Under the pieces are notes generated by a model. That model was not told the DNA's origin. It ran no database searches and saw only the letters and a list, made by a program, of their open reading frames with translations. Below are positions 20,568 through 31,580 of a stretch of 44,961 nt of DNA, one piece after another (position 1 is the stretch's first letter; every line of letters begins with the position of its first letter). Source of the DNA: Carex sylvatica (taxonomy: Eukaryota > Streptophyta > Magnoliopsida > Poales > Cyperaceae); assembly GCA_964058845.1 (NCBI GenBank), contig CAXKVR010000054.1, positions 1 to 44,961 on the forward strand, given 5' to 3'. The position numbers and the translations under genes were made by a program.

Positions 20568-20904
20568 ATCTTTTGCATGTTGGCTTCATATCTCGTTGTT
20601 CATGCGATTGCGAAATGAATTTAAACTATGCGCACAGTCTGTTGTAGATAATCCACCAAACCAAAAAGTTTGTTTTTTTGTTGTTTTCAAGAGGGAGCTA
20701 CGATTCTGATTTCTGAACTCCGGATTCACAGTATATAGGCAATAGCATTCAAATTTTTTTTTTTAAACCTAGGGATAGCATTCAATTTAATAAACAAAAT
20801 TAATGAACTACAGCTAAGCTTCTAGGTGATTATGAATTTCACATGATGGTAATTTGATTTAAATAAACACCAAATAATTTTAGAACTCTATCGAACCAGT
20901 TACT

Positions 20905-21120
20905 GACTTAAATACGCTTTGCATGAGTCCGTATGACCATATCCTCCGAAATATCTCAAATTAGGGGTGCAGACGATCGGATGATATATGACCATATTGG
21001 ATCCGTATCCGGAAATTAGATACAGATATCCAATATCCGATATTCGAATATCTGTGTGGATACGGATACAAATATGGTTTTGAATTTGAATTATTCGTAT
21101 CCAAATAGTAGATATATATC
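20905..21120. mobile_element. Remnants: F-type MITE edge then a hAT-like GGATAC fragment
   Basis: 20915-20960 carries GAGTCCGTATGACC and a TATCCTCCGAAATATCTCAA block like the F-type termini. At 20962, TAGGGGTGCAGACGATCGG begins a hAT-like end, followed by iterated GGATAC and ATATCCGATATTCG motifs as in 9644-10127. No right end was identified. Confidence 0.5.
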
Positions 21121-22392
21121 ATATAATTTAAAATATATTAGATCGTCTGTGATCTCTTATTTTGATCCAGTTTTTTGCAATGTTTAACCTAATGCCAATA
21201 TTTATCAGGTATCATTAAGTAGGAGTTACAACAAGATTGTTGACACACAACTTCATTAAATATATTACAAAGCAATTCAATAAGGGATTTTTACAGAAAT
21301 TAACCGCAAAAGTGACGTTTGACTTTGATATACACTTTCCAAGAGAATGAATAAGAAAATGTTGACACATTGCACCTTAAAAAAAAAAAAAAAACACTTC
21401 TTAATTTCTTACCAGAGAAAATATTCTGTAAGAAAAGTACTTGAGTACCTTTTCATCATTGTCTCCGCATAAAGTAAGCTTCTTCAAATTAGGTGTGTGC
21501 TTTGGATCCAACTAGTTATGCATGCATGCTTTGTAGTTTGTAACTTTGTATTGATCAGGCGTACGTGGGGGGCTGACAGGACACTCTCACGAAATTAAGA
21601 CAAGGTCAATGAAACATGCTAATATCTTTTATTGCTGCTAGACTGCAACAAAATTAACTTTCTTGGAAATTAAACTTAATTAAATATAGGTACGTCTCAA
21701 AAGGAGCTGTTCAAAGGCAAATCTTTTTTTATTTATTACTGCTTATCGTTAAGTAAGATGTCCATGCATGACCTTTACAAAGTTTATTGATATATATATT
21801 CATAATGGACAAGCTAATTTTCTTGTCTTCTAATTTTGCTTAAAAATATTTATTGTAAAATGTTTTGCATCTAAGGCCTTAATTAATTTGTAGTTTCTCT
21901 ATATATATACATAGTTCTATCATACTGTAGCTACTAAAATTTTGAGTCCAAGTGACTGAAATAGAAATTTTTTTCTCTTGAGAATTTGTCTAGGTCTGAA
22001 AATATTAGAAAATATTTTTTTCGTAATTATTATTTGTTATAATGTGAGCAAAAATTTCAAACCATGCACGTTTTCGTAGAATTACATTTGAAGTTTTGGA
22101 CTACATTTTTCTTTGCAAAAATTTTTTAGTTAAATAATGGAACATGGAATTTAAGAACGAAATTGCGGTAGAGATGGCTGAAGTGGAGTTTGATAATCAA
22201 TGTATGAACACTGAGCTTTTTGAAAACAAAATAGTGATAACAAAAAACAGTGCACATTGATAAAAAAAAAAAAAAAGTATGGCTGATTATTGTTGCAATT
22301 ATTACAAAATAGTGATATTAGAAAAAATTGAAATGATTAAAAGTTTAAACATTGACTCTTTCAAAGTAATGATATATGAATGTATGGATGGC
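21121..22392. other. Intergenic, nothing recognised
   Basis: AT-rich sequence without recognisable features. Confidence 0.5.
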
Positions 22393-22626
22393 TGGTGACT
22401 TAACAAAACAGTAAAATCAGAAGCCACCGTTGGATCAATGTTTTTCAAAGTGGCTTAATAAATAGTCAAAAATATTCAAAAAATGTAAAATTTGGTCTCC
22501 AAGCACATTTCAATATAGAGATCACATCTAACGGTTCAAATCAACTTTTTAGATTTTGAAAACAAAAAAATGACTTATAAGCATATACCCTCATATGCTT
22601 ATATAAGCAGAGTAGCCAACCTATAC
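22393..22626. mobile_element. C-type half-palindromic repeat, copy 2
   Basis: Order: short palindrome GTGACTTAACAAAACAGTAA ending AAGCCACCGTTGG, core TAAAATTTGGTCTCCAAGCA, hairpin at 22577-22602 (10-bp stem, loop ACCCTC), then GAGTAGCCAACC and a (TA)n tract from 22627. The opposite orientation of the same unit is seen at 38638-38876. Confidence 0.75.

Positions 22627-22649
<23 letters not shown>
22627..22649. repeat. (TA)n microsatellite between two C-type repeats
   Basis: Alternating A and T directly following copy 2. It is followed by a short (GA)n run before copy 3. Confidence 0.95.
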
Positions 22650-22658
<9 letters not shown>

Positions 22659-22860
22659 TAACCGTTGGATCAGCGATTTTCAATGTGGCTTAATAAATAG
22701 TAAAAAAATTCCAAAAAATGTAAAATTTGGTCTCCAAGCAGATATTAATATGGAGAACAAGATGAACGGTTTGGATCGGTCATTTGGACTTTGAATATGG
22801 TGATTTATAGTCCAATGCATAGAGGTGCCTATGCATTGCAATGTATGGTAGACTTACTCT
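22659..22860. mobile_element. C-type half-palindromic repeat, copy 3 (variant end)
   Basis: It starts TAACCGTTGGATCAGCGATT, has the same core (AAAATTTGGTCTCCAAGCAG, TGGAGAACAAGATGAACGG), and then a different terminal hairpin. The stem CAATGCATAG (22813-22822) pairs with CTATGCATTG (22829-22838) around loop AGGTGC. A (TA)n tract begins at 22861. Confidence 0.75.
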
Positions 22861-22884
22861 ATATATATATATATATATATATAT
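22861..22884. repeat. (TA)n microsatellite abutting C copy 3
   Basis: Alternating A and T, immediately downstream of the terminal CTTACTCT. Confidence 0.95.
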
Positions 22885-23054
22885 GATTTGTTTTGTTGCA
22901 TCTACTTCTTTTTTATATTTTGAAATTTACAGCAAATTGAACTAATTAACAAAACACTCAAAAAATATTAATTATTATGTAAACACATCTGTTACGATAA
23001 AATAACAAAATATTCTATGAACAATTTATTTAAGCTACGTTTGAAACTAATATA

Positions 23055-23290
23055 TGAAGAGGAACCTCGACATCTTTATCTTCAATTTAAAAATTTAAAC
23101 AGATGATCCGAACTACTCAATATGATATCCACGTTAAAATATAACTGGAGACCAAATTATATATTTTTTGAAAAAAAATTTACTAATTTTTAAGATATGT
23201 ACAAAAATTTTAGTTTTTAGATGATCTATAATTTTTTGAAAAACAATGATTTTGTACCATTTTAACCAAGATCCATTATGAACAAAATTG
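23055..23290. mobile_element. B-type long-TIR element, half copy
   Basis: GATCCGAACTACTCAATATG, a GATATCCACGTTAAAATA block and CTGGAGACCAAATTATATAT match the left arm of 41461-41851. The sequence then passes AATTTTAGTTTTTAGATGAT and stops without a mirrored arm. Confidence 0.55.
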
Positions 23291-23511
23291 AGATCCCATC
23301 GCCATAGATAAAATTTAGTTTAATCTTTTTTTGGATAAAAATAAAAATTAAGTTCACATTTATGAAAAAAATATACTTAGTTACTGCAGCCAAAATTTTG
23401 TTACCATCTGTTAACAGTAGGATTCATTTAGAAACAAAGTTTAATTTGAATATGATAAAGTACTAGTAACGAGATGAGGAACAACTAAGATAAATTTCCA
23501 ACGAGACATAC

Positions 23512-23833
23512 AATTTTTTTTTTATAAATTATTATTAAAAAAAAAATTTTAGAAAACCAACAAGATTATTATTTTTTTTACAAAAATTATAAGAATCGAA
23601 ATATCATTTTGGTCCTGAATTTTTTTTTGGGACCGAAATGTCATTTCGATCCCGACTAGTTTCACAACTTTTCGGTTAAGCTTACACTAAAAAAATATAA
23701 AAATTCCAAGACCGAAATGCTATTTCGGTCTAAAAATAAAAATTCGGAACCAAAATAGTATTTCGATTCTTATATTTTTATTTAAAAAAAATAATCACAT
23801 TAATTTTTTAATTATGGTTTATAAAAAAAATTC
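23512..23833. mobile_element. MULE-type MITE (J family), diverged copy
   Basis: The right end AATTATGGTTTAT followed by AAAAAAATTC matches the terminus of 27962-28280. The left end AATTTTTTTTTTATAAATTA is its decayed inverse. The interior consists of dyads built from GACCGAAATGTCATTTCGAT and GACCGAAATGCTATTTCGGT, parallel to the GACCGAACG dyads of 27962-28280. The 9-bp flanks no longer match well. Confidence 0.65.
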
Positions 23834-23874
23834 AAACAATATTGTTGATATTGGATGGATTTTCAATTGCATGA

Positions 23875-24027
23875 TTACATATGCTTCTTTATCAAGTTAT
23901 CAAACAACAGTGGAGAAGTCTTGGCAGAGTGGCAGCCGTCAGAAAATGTTCCCCCTGGCTTCTTCCTCTCTTTGAGCATTTGGATCTTCTGTTGCACAAG
24001 GAATTGTGGCTGTACATATGTGAGTTC
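23875..24027 (-). pseudogene. Possible decayed exon, unidentified
   Basis: This short patch has more balanced base composition than its surroundings and is open on the minus strand. From a possible acceptor (GCAACAG) the peptide reads KIQMLKERKKPGGTFSDGCH and then SAKTSPLLFDNLIKKHM before a stop. The plus strand is also open, so strand is uncertain. I recognise no family. A MULE-type end (TGGATCCGTATCCTCC) lies immediately to the right at about 24026. Confidence 0.2.
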
Positions 24028-24779
24028 TGGATCCGTATCCTCCCAGGTGCCTGACTTAAGCAAATTAAAACGGACGGCCCAGATTAATCCTCTTATTTAC
24101 ATCTAAAAATTAATTGGTTTATATATATAATACATGGATTGATAATATAGCTAAAATATATAATAACAACTAGACTTTTATGATAATCAATCTAGCTCTG
24201 TATAACATTAGCATTGATATTATGCACTTCTTTATGTCAATTAGATCGATGAATTAGTTTTATAGTGTTAATATACAATCTTACCAAATAACCATTACTA
24301 AATTAACTGTAAATATATTGTTAATATATAATTAACTTATTAATAGTATTAGGGAATAAGTTGTATAGGCGCATATGATTATATAACTATATTTGTTAAC
24401 AATTATATACTATTAATTAGTATGTAAATTATAATATTATGATAAAAGGGGATTCATTTCTAGTAGAAGGACAGGTGAAGGGCTGCTTTCATAGTTTGAG
24501 ATAGCATTGACTACTTTGTTTGACTAGTGTTTGTGTTCATTGTTATTATATATTAAGGATAAGGTTATCATATTATCAAAATAACTCGTTCATAGCGTTT
24601 ACCATATATAGTATCATCGTACTTATATTCATACGTTATGTCATTAAATTGATACATAGCTACATATATCATAATGACTATAGATAACGCAATATCAATT
24701 ATTATGTAGGAAATTATAGAGAAAGAGGTAATAATTATTCAGGATATATATATATATATGATACTATGGTAAACAATCG
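24026..24779. other. MITE end then featureless AT-rich DNA
   Basis: TGGATCCGTATCCTCCCAGG near 24027 resembles the E/F MITE terminus, and AACGGACGGCCCAGATTAAT follows. No partner terminus was found. The rest is AT-rich. Confidence 0.4.
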
Positions 24780-25608
24780 GTGTCTAACAAAATTCGAGTA
24801 AGAAATACATGTCCAGCATATGAAAAGAAAAGAGATCTTCGATCTCCTGAAATCGCGCGTGCTAGTATTTCAACTATTACTAGTTTTATTTGTGGACCTT
24901 CGAATTCTCTGTCTTGTGCAGTAAGTAAGGGTCGAAAGCATAAGAATTTTGTGAGAATAGAAATTTTTAATGTGAGAATAGAAATTTTTAATTTGTCAAA
25001 ATCAAAGTTATTTAACTGAGAAATTTTAAAATATAGATGTTCGGCAAATGTATAAGAAATTTGTTAGGATGTTGGTTTATTTTTCTTTTTTTAGAAGATG
25101 TAATACTACAATTAAACTATATTAAGTTATTAATACTAATCACTAATTATGATCAATATAATTGTATCCATAAAAATACTAGCCAACTTTTTTTTCCTGT
25201 GAAAAATGCTTATCCAGCTTATAAAAGCACCATTGAATACATAAAATTAATCACGCCGGAAAGGATCTAGACCAAGCATATATATCGTGATTCGTGCATG
25301 CATCTGGTTTTGAACCAATGGCATGGTTTTCAATGAGAAAGGGTTCTGATACTGTACCTGATCTTTACGATAGGATGCCGCATTATTGAATTAATTAATT
25401 ATTGTTGTAATCAGTAAACAATTACATATATTTATAGAATTGCGCCAGTACAGTATCACAAGTGGAGACCATATATAGTATAAAAGCCTGTGTAGTAAAG
25501 AGGTTCCAATATTAATTTCATTGTGAAAGCCTATTACCAAATTTTCATTACAAGGCGTAACCTAAAAGGCCTATTTATGGTTAAGCCTCCATTTCCGTGT
25601 TTCCATGT

Positions 25609-25611
<3 letters not shown>
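24780..25611. other. Intergenic with a short 21-bp tandem duplication
   Basis: GTGAGAATAGAAATTTTTAA followed by T is present twice in tandem at about 24950-24991. A plus-strand frame open for about 79 codons (24780-25019) contains it, but no family is recognisable and codon usage looks AT-driven. Nothing else is seen. Confidence 0.5.

Positions 25612-25645
<34 letters not shown>
25612..25645. repeat. (TA)n microsatellite
   Basis: Alternating A and T that directly abuts the broken edge of the half element at 25646. Confidence 0.95.
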
Positions 25646-25650
<5 letters not shown>

Positions 25651-25851
25651 GTTCAACTTATTTATTCACATTTAAACATATTCAAAATATAATAATTTTT
25701 TATGAGTACATAGAGAAAATAACATAGATCACATCTAATGATTTTATTTTGATTTTTAAATTTTAAATTTTGAGTTATTAAAGTTTTTAAAAATAGAGGC
25801 ATGGTAAAGACATAAAAAATGAAGGCATTTGAACCCTCCTCATAAAAGAAT
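25646..25851. mobile_element. A-type long-TIR MITE, right half only
   Basis: From AACTTATTTATTCACAT to GCATTTGAACCCTCCTC it matches the right arm of 12137-12548 in order, including TAGATCACATCTAATGATTT and AAATAGAGGCATGGT. The left arm is absent, and the break coincides with a (TA)n tract. Confidence 0.75.
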
Positions 25852-26637
25852 AAATAGAATCATATGTTTAAATTTGTTCTCAATTTCATTCATCTTCAAT
25901 AACGTCGGATTCTAATAAACAAATAGGAAACTAAATTTACGTCCTTTAATTGACCCGGATCTTCAAACCGAATTGTTTTTTTTTTAACAAAATAAACTAA
26001 GTCCGTTGATAAAATAATATTTGTTAATTTTACACTACAAAAAATTATAAATAGAACTTGAAAAATTTGACTTGTTACTCTTAAAACAAGGAATGAGACT
26101 AACAAATCATTTATATAGAAAAGAAGAATAAAAATATTGAGTAATGGGACTTCTTATTTAGTAGTAAAAATAAATTTGAGGTATCGGCAAAAAATCTTGT
26201 AGAATCTTCGGTGAAAAATTACCTCATGTTTCACGATAATTATTCCTTTTATCTTTAATCACCAAAAAAATAATATATAAAAAGTTGATTATAGTAGATT
26301 TGTTTTGTTGTACTATTTTTATTTTTTTTAAAAGTGGCAAGCTACATGCTTCATTAGAAACATGGAAGTTCATACAAAATATAGAAAATTAGAAATGATA
26401 AAGATCCTCAAGGTGTGAAGCATCAAAAGAAAATCTAAAACTAATATCATAAAACATAAAGGCATAACATATTGCCAGTATCACAAACACAATATATCCA
26501 ACAAAACAAAGCACATACTAGTCAACCCTAATCATAGAACGAGTAGAGGTACTCGCAAAAGAAGAACCAGAATCAACAGTAGATAGATCAGGCGCCATAA
26601 AAAACAACATCAATAGCATCATACTTAGCATGGTCTC
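25852..26637. other. Intergenic, nothing recognised
   Basis: AT-rich sequence with no bounded feature. Confidence 0.5.
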
Positions 26638-27059
26638 CAGGGGCGGACGCAGGATTTTTGTCAGGGAGGGGCAGGAATCGGATTCAAATATCTTATCGGG
26701 TTCAAACCCATTAGCTTATCGGATCGATTCAATGCCTTAAAATTTAATTTTTTAAAATTCACAAAATTGAGATTTTGATTTATTGAAAATAAAATCAATA
26801 ATAATGTTCTACGGGTTAACCGAGAATTTTGATATGAAGAACGCGAAAAACCTCAAAACGGTTGATCTTATATGGATTTTATAAGATTTAATGCACATTT
26901 GGGTGCAATTTGGGTGTGTTAGATGACAATCCGACCAGTGAGACCCACTATCATAGAGGTACCATTTAATTAATTTGAACTCCTCATTTAATGAAACCCC
27001 TCAATCTATTTTTTTCACTATTTTTGAAAATTCAAGGGAGGCAGCTGGGTCCGCTCCTG
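26638..27059. mobile_element. hAT-type MITE, 422 bp
   Basis: The left terminus CAGGGGCGGACGCAGG pairs with the right terminus CTGGGTCCGCTCCTG, a common plant hAT terminus. The 8-bp flanks ATGGTCTC (26630-26637) and ACGGTCCC (27060-27067) agree at 6 of 8 positions. There is no coding capacity. A 5' fragment of a related element (CAGTGGCGGATCTATAC) lies at 38350. Confidence 0.8.
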
Positions 27060-27172
27060 ACGGTCCCTAAAGTAATTAGAAATATCAGAGCCCTCGAGAC
27101 CAAGACATACTAATTGATACATATCCAATTTGTTGGTAAATAATTTTAGTATTATAACCACAATTAATTCGA

Positions 27173-27523
27173 GTAATAAATTATATGGACTAATGTGTTT
27201 ATAACAAAATCCAAAATCTTAAAAGCACAAGTTCATGCACCATAAAATAAACAATTAGCTGAGTCATGTTTGATGTTTTATGTCTCGATCGTTGACAGTC
27301 GCGCGCAAGATGCATGTAATTAGAAAGTCGAAGGTGAATTAAAATGAAAAAAATATTATTACCTGAATTGCAATGGTAGTAGATACAGATACGATCGAGA
27401 GAAATTAAGAGGAGCAATGGAAGTGCATGAGTGAGCTAGAGAAATAATTACTTATACAGAATAAAGTTTGAATGGGCCCACCAAACTGTTGATTTCATTC
27501 TGTGTAATAAATTATATGGACTA
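27173..27523. repeat. 20-bp direct repeat flanking ~311 bp
   Basis: GTAATAAATTATATGGACTA is present at 27173-27192 and again, exactly, at 27504-27523. The enclosed DNA has no inverted termini that I can see. Confidence 0.9.
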
Positions 27524-27547
27524 GTGGGATATGTGAGATTTTCGCAT

Positions 27548-27780
27548 GATGTGAGTTCACATGGGGTACGGATCTCTAAGTAACTCAACTTTTGGGTTTT
27601 AGATGGAGACCGTTCGATTCAATTCCGTCGCTCAAGATCACTTTGAAATTCGGATTCATTGTTCGAATGTGTGCACTTTATTTTGGATGAATTATACGGA
27701 TTCAAATCGAACGATCCCGATTTAAAATCCAACTTTTGGGTTACTTCACTGAATCTGAACTCGTTCACATGTGGCGTCTT
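27548..27780. mobile_element. G-type MITE with ~70-bp inverted ends
   Basis: The left arm GTAACTCAACTTTTGGGTTT, then GACCGTTCGATTCAA, mirrors the right arm AATCGAACGATCCCGATTTA, then AATCCAACTTTTGGGTTAC. Outer ends are near GAGTTCACATGG and TGAACTC. No convincing target duplication was found. A related element may lie at about 34028-34180. Confidence 0.6.
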
Positions 27781-27961
27781 TTTTCTGCTTTGCGCAAAGG
27801 TCCAAATCTCTCTACGGCCCTATATGGATACATATGCCAAAAAATGAATTGTTTGATTTGAGATTCGTGCTAAAGCCAACTGACTTTGAAATCCATGTAT
27901 TTTGAAAAATAAATGATTTGATTTGAAAAAGGCAAGATTCCTGCGATTCCAAAAGAATCGC

Positions 27962-28280
27962 GAATTTTTTTTATAAACCATAATTAATAAATTAAAAATT
28001 AAAAAACTAATATGATTACCTCTTTTTTTTTTTAAACTATAAGGACCGAACGTTCCATTCGGTCTTTAAAAATTCCTTTTTTTTCAGACTGAATGGTCCG
28101 TTCGGTCCTTATGATTTAAAAAAAAAAAAATCTTGAGACTGAATGGTCCGTCCGGTCTGAAAAAAAAATTTAATTTTTGAAGACCGAACGGAACGTTCGA
28201 TCCTTATGATTTAAAAAAAAAAACAATCATATTAATTTTCTAATTTTTAATTTATTAATTATGGTTTATGAAAAAAATTC
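27962..28280. mobile_element. MULE-type MITE (J family), 319 bp, perfect 9-bp TSD
   Basis: Termini GAATTTTTTTTATAAACC and its near-exact inverse GGTTTATGAAAAAAATTC. The identical 9-bp flanks AAGAATCGC lie at 27953-27961 and 28281-28289. TIRs extend through AATTAATAAATTAAAAATTA. The interior holds four GACCGAACG or ACTGAATGGTCCG modules arranged as dyads, separated by poly-A or poly-T. Duplication length and long TIRs indicate a Mutator-like non-autonomous element. Confidence 0.92.
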
Positions 28281-28289
28281 AAGAATCGC

Positions 28290-30170
28290 AGCAGATTTAT
28301 TTCCGTATTTTAGAACGCAACGGGAGTACGCCTGAGTTCTTCTGTAAACATCACTGTAGTTTCTATTCTGCAGCGAGTATATTAGTTTATATTATATTGG
28401 TTTCTAAGACAAACAGGTGGGTCCATTATATTGGCGAAAGTTATGAGGTCAGTGACTCGTCATAAAATTCCTTCATACGCTCCAATTCACTAGAAAAGTA
28501 GAAAGGAAACAGCCCCTTTTTCATCAAATGTTTATACTATTATAATTTAAGATAGTAAAAAAAATTGGTTGAGTTCTTTAAAAAAAATTGTATAGTATTA
28601 TAATTTGTGAAATCTGGTAATTTTAATATTTTTTTCTTTCAAAGTTAAATTGTTTCATTCTATTTAATATAATTAATACCAAGACACCTTTGAGAAATAC
28701 TCTTAATATTGTTCGGATTACTTCAGAAAACTTGGATAATACATTAAGATTAATAAAAATAAATAATAAAAAATTTGAAATTTAATTATTTAGATCGATC
28801 ATGATGTTATTGTCGTTAAACATATTTTGTCTCTATCATGCAGTGTTGTCAATAACGGTATACACTCGTCATACAAATAGAGTACCATCAAACAATTAAT
28901 TGGTATGCGTTCGTCAAACAAATTTGAGTATTTAAGGCAATCGCTACGATGCTACCATGCATGGATTCGGTGATGCTAACAGGTGAGTGCCATGTCATAA
29001 TTGCAGGGTATGACAACTCATATCTAGGGGTGTCAACGGGTACCAAATGAGTCCGGTGGAAGTATTTTTTTTATGGGAGGTGCTATTTTGAGAGCACAAT
29101 TTACAATATTGAGAACTATTAGAATTTTTTTACACTTTAAACCAACTTTACTCTTATTAAAAGCTCCTTATATATTTGCTAAGATTTGGTTTGATTGATT
29201 TATTAGGTAATTAAGAAATTGAATGATGACAAATATTACATCTTTAAATATTAAACGAGATACTTTATTCCATTTTTATTTCCTCTTTAATTTTGGAATA
29301 AACCAAATTTTAAAATACACCAACTACACTCCTAACAAAATATGTATGTTGATCACTGATTAACTTTTATTAATATATTTGAACCATGAATTGTTTTCAA
29401 AACAAAGAAAGAGCAAAGAAAGATTTGAATCATAGAACATGTAAAAATGGAACTAGCTCATTCAATAGCAAGCTCAATAAAAAATTTAATTCTCTCTTTC
29501 AAAAGAAAAGTGTGAAGGACAAGGATCCTTCGGAGGTTTTTTTTTATATTGATTTTTCTTAATGTCCAAATTTTAACAGCTTATAATACTTTTAATTTCC
29601 TGATTTGGCGGTTAAAAATTTATTACATTTCATTGATTCACATGTGTGCTTCTTGTATTTATTTTGTAGAATTTATTAGCAAGTTAATTATTTTTGTGGT
29701 CTTATTTTATTTTTGTTTAGTTTTTTCATTCTGATTTCCCAATTTCAATTACCTTTTAATACATTGAAGCCTCTTATGTATAACGTGTGAATCAAATCAA
29801 ATTTAAAAAAATATTTATTTCATTTTGAGTTCCTTTAGTGCTCATGAAATATGACGTTGTGTTAATATATTTATGTGAAATTTATTTTCATGATATCTAA
29901 ATTGGAATTATGCAAAGCTTGATATCTCTATTCATGAAGTTAGATACAGAATTATGTAATGTATTTACGGCGAAGCACAATATAAGTTTACTTGATCACA
30001 TAACTGAAGAAATTACATTTCTAAATGATAACTCCCAAAAAATAAACGAGGAAGGCTTTCTTTATATAAAGCATTTAATAATTTATTTTGCAGTACATTA
30101 AATATAAGTCTTATTTAGTCTTAAGCAAAAAAAAATATTAAATAGGGATAGAACTGGTATTAGGAAAAAA
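28290..30170. other. Intergenic; an orphan hAT terminus at 29025
   Basis: TAGGGGTGTCAACGGGTACC at 29025 is a hAT-like 5' end without a partner. The rest is AT-rich, with no gene seen. Confidence 0.4.
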
Positions 30171-30171
30171 A

Positions 30172-30424
30172 AACAGTAAAATCGCTGATCCAACGGTAGC
30201 TTAATAAAACAGTAAAATCAGAAGCCACCGTTGGATCAGAGATTTTCAAATTAGCTTAATAAATAGTAAAAAAATTCAGAAAAATATAAAATTTAGTCTC
30301 CAAGAACATATTAATATGGAGAACAAGATGAATGGTTCCGATCGACCATTTGGACTTTGAAAATATAAAAATGAGTTATAAGCATATGTGGAGATATGCT
30401 TATATAAGCATAGTAGCCAACCTC
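30172..30424. mobile_element. C-type half-palindromic repeat, copy 4
   Basis: The palindromic inner end has AGTAAAATCGCTGATCCAAC and AAGCCACCGTTGGATCAGAG. The core TTAGTCTCCAAGAACATATT follows, then a perfect hairpin (30378-30387 with 30394-30403, loop GTGGAG). GTAGCCAACCTC and a short (TA)n tract end the unit. Confidence 0.78.
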
Positions 30425-30440
30425 TATATATATACACACA

Positions 30441-31345
30441 TCCTACACGGTTTTATTATAAAAAAACTATATATAATTCATTTTTTTTAAATCTAATGAA
30501 ATCCTAGATCTGAATTCAAATTAAAATCATAAATTTGAATACCAAAAACACTAAATTAAATTTCAAAAACTATGAATTTAAACACAACACATAACAAAAA
30601 CACTAAATTTACCAATTTAAATAACATTTACAATTGCATCACATATATATTATTATTAGTTACATGAATAACATTCTAAATAACAAAAATGAAAATACAA
30701 CAAAAGGGTCCTAGATCTGAAAGTTTATACATGTCCATGAACAATGCCTAAAAAATATGGTAAAGAAGTACAAAATCAAAAATTATGAAGGAAAAACTTA
30801 ATTGAAAATTTCAACTCTAGTTTTGAGACACTTTCTTTAGATTTTTTGCAATTTTGATTGCGCCGGCCTCCCGTTGCATGGGGCTTTATGCCCAATGCAA
30901 AAATCAATATCTTCTCCTCGCGAGCTTTCATATTTGGTAAAGAATGCTGAAATAGGACACTCGAGCAAAAAGTTATGTCCAGTTGAAATTTATGCGTCTC
31001 CGATTGCCTTAGCCTCGCCTGTTTAGAAGAGACGCCTTAGAGAAATACATGTATATATATAAAAAAGAGATGCTTTAGAAATGAGAGAATTGAATTGAAA
31101 AAAATAGATAGAGATGCATTATAATATGAAAGTACGGATCAATGACGTAGAATTTTTTTTATTTCTTCCATAAAACACGGATTATATAGTAAAACCGTGT
31201 ACAATTATTGGAAAATTCTTATATAAGCGTTCAAAAATGCACTCTAACATTTATACACGGTTTTTAATAAAAATATTAAAAACTGTGTTCAATTTGGTTC
31301 AATTGTACACGGTTCTATACCGTAAAACCGTGTATGAATAATGGA
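30441..31345. mobile_element. Putative CACGGTTTT-dyad element (M)
   Basis: CTACACGGTTTTATTATA near 30443 mirrors CCGTAAAACCGTGTATG near 31320-31336. Between 31174 and 31336 there are five ACACGGTTTT or AAAACCGTGTA modules in alternating orientation, as in 34436-35749 but with a different spacer. The middle (30830-31050) is less AT-rich and might be carried-in sequence. No target duplication was found, so boundaries are approximate. Confidence 0.45.
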
Positions 31346-31580
31346 ACAAATTTTCATAATAATATTTTATTACTTTAGATACATATTTAATAAGAATTTT
31401 GAACAAACATTGATACTTCTATTGAAATGAAATATTTTCCTTCGCTTTTCATTTTATTAATTCGGATAAGAAAAAATAGGGTACGGACTGTTAGCCTTAT
31501 GAGGGATAGGGTCCAAAATTGTTATAAATTAAAAATATCTAGAGTTTGACTTAGAAAATGATAAAAAATCTTGTTTAAAC

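Noticed and set aside
22577..22650. Helitron 3' end
   Set aside because: A hairpin near the end is Helitron-like, but no CTRR terminus and no A/T insertion junction are seen. The border is a (TA)n tract instead.
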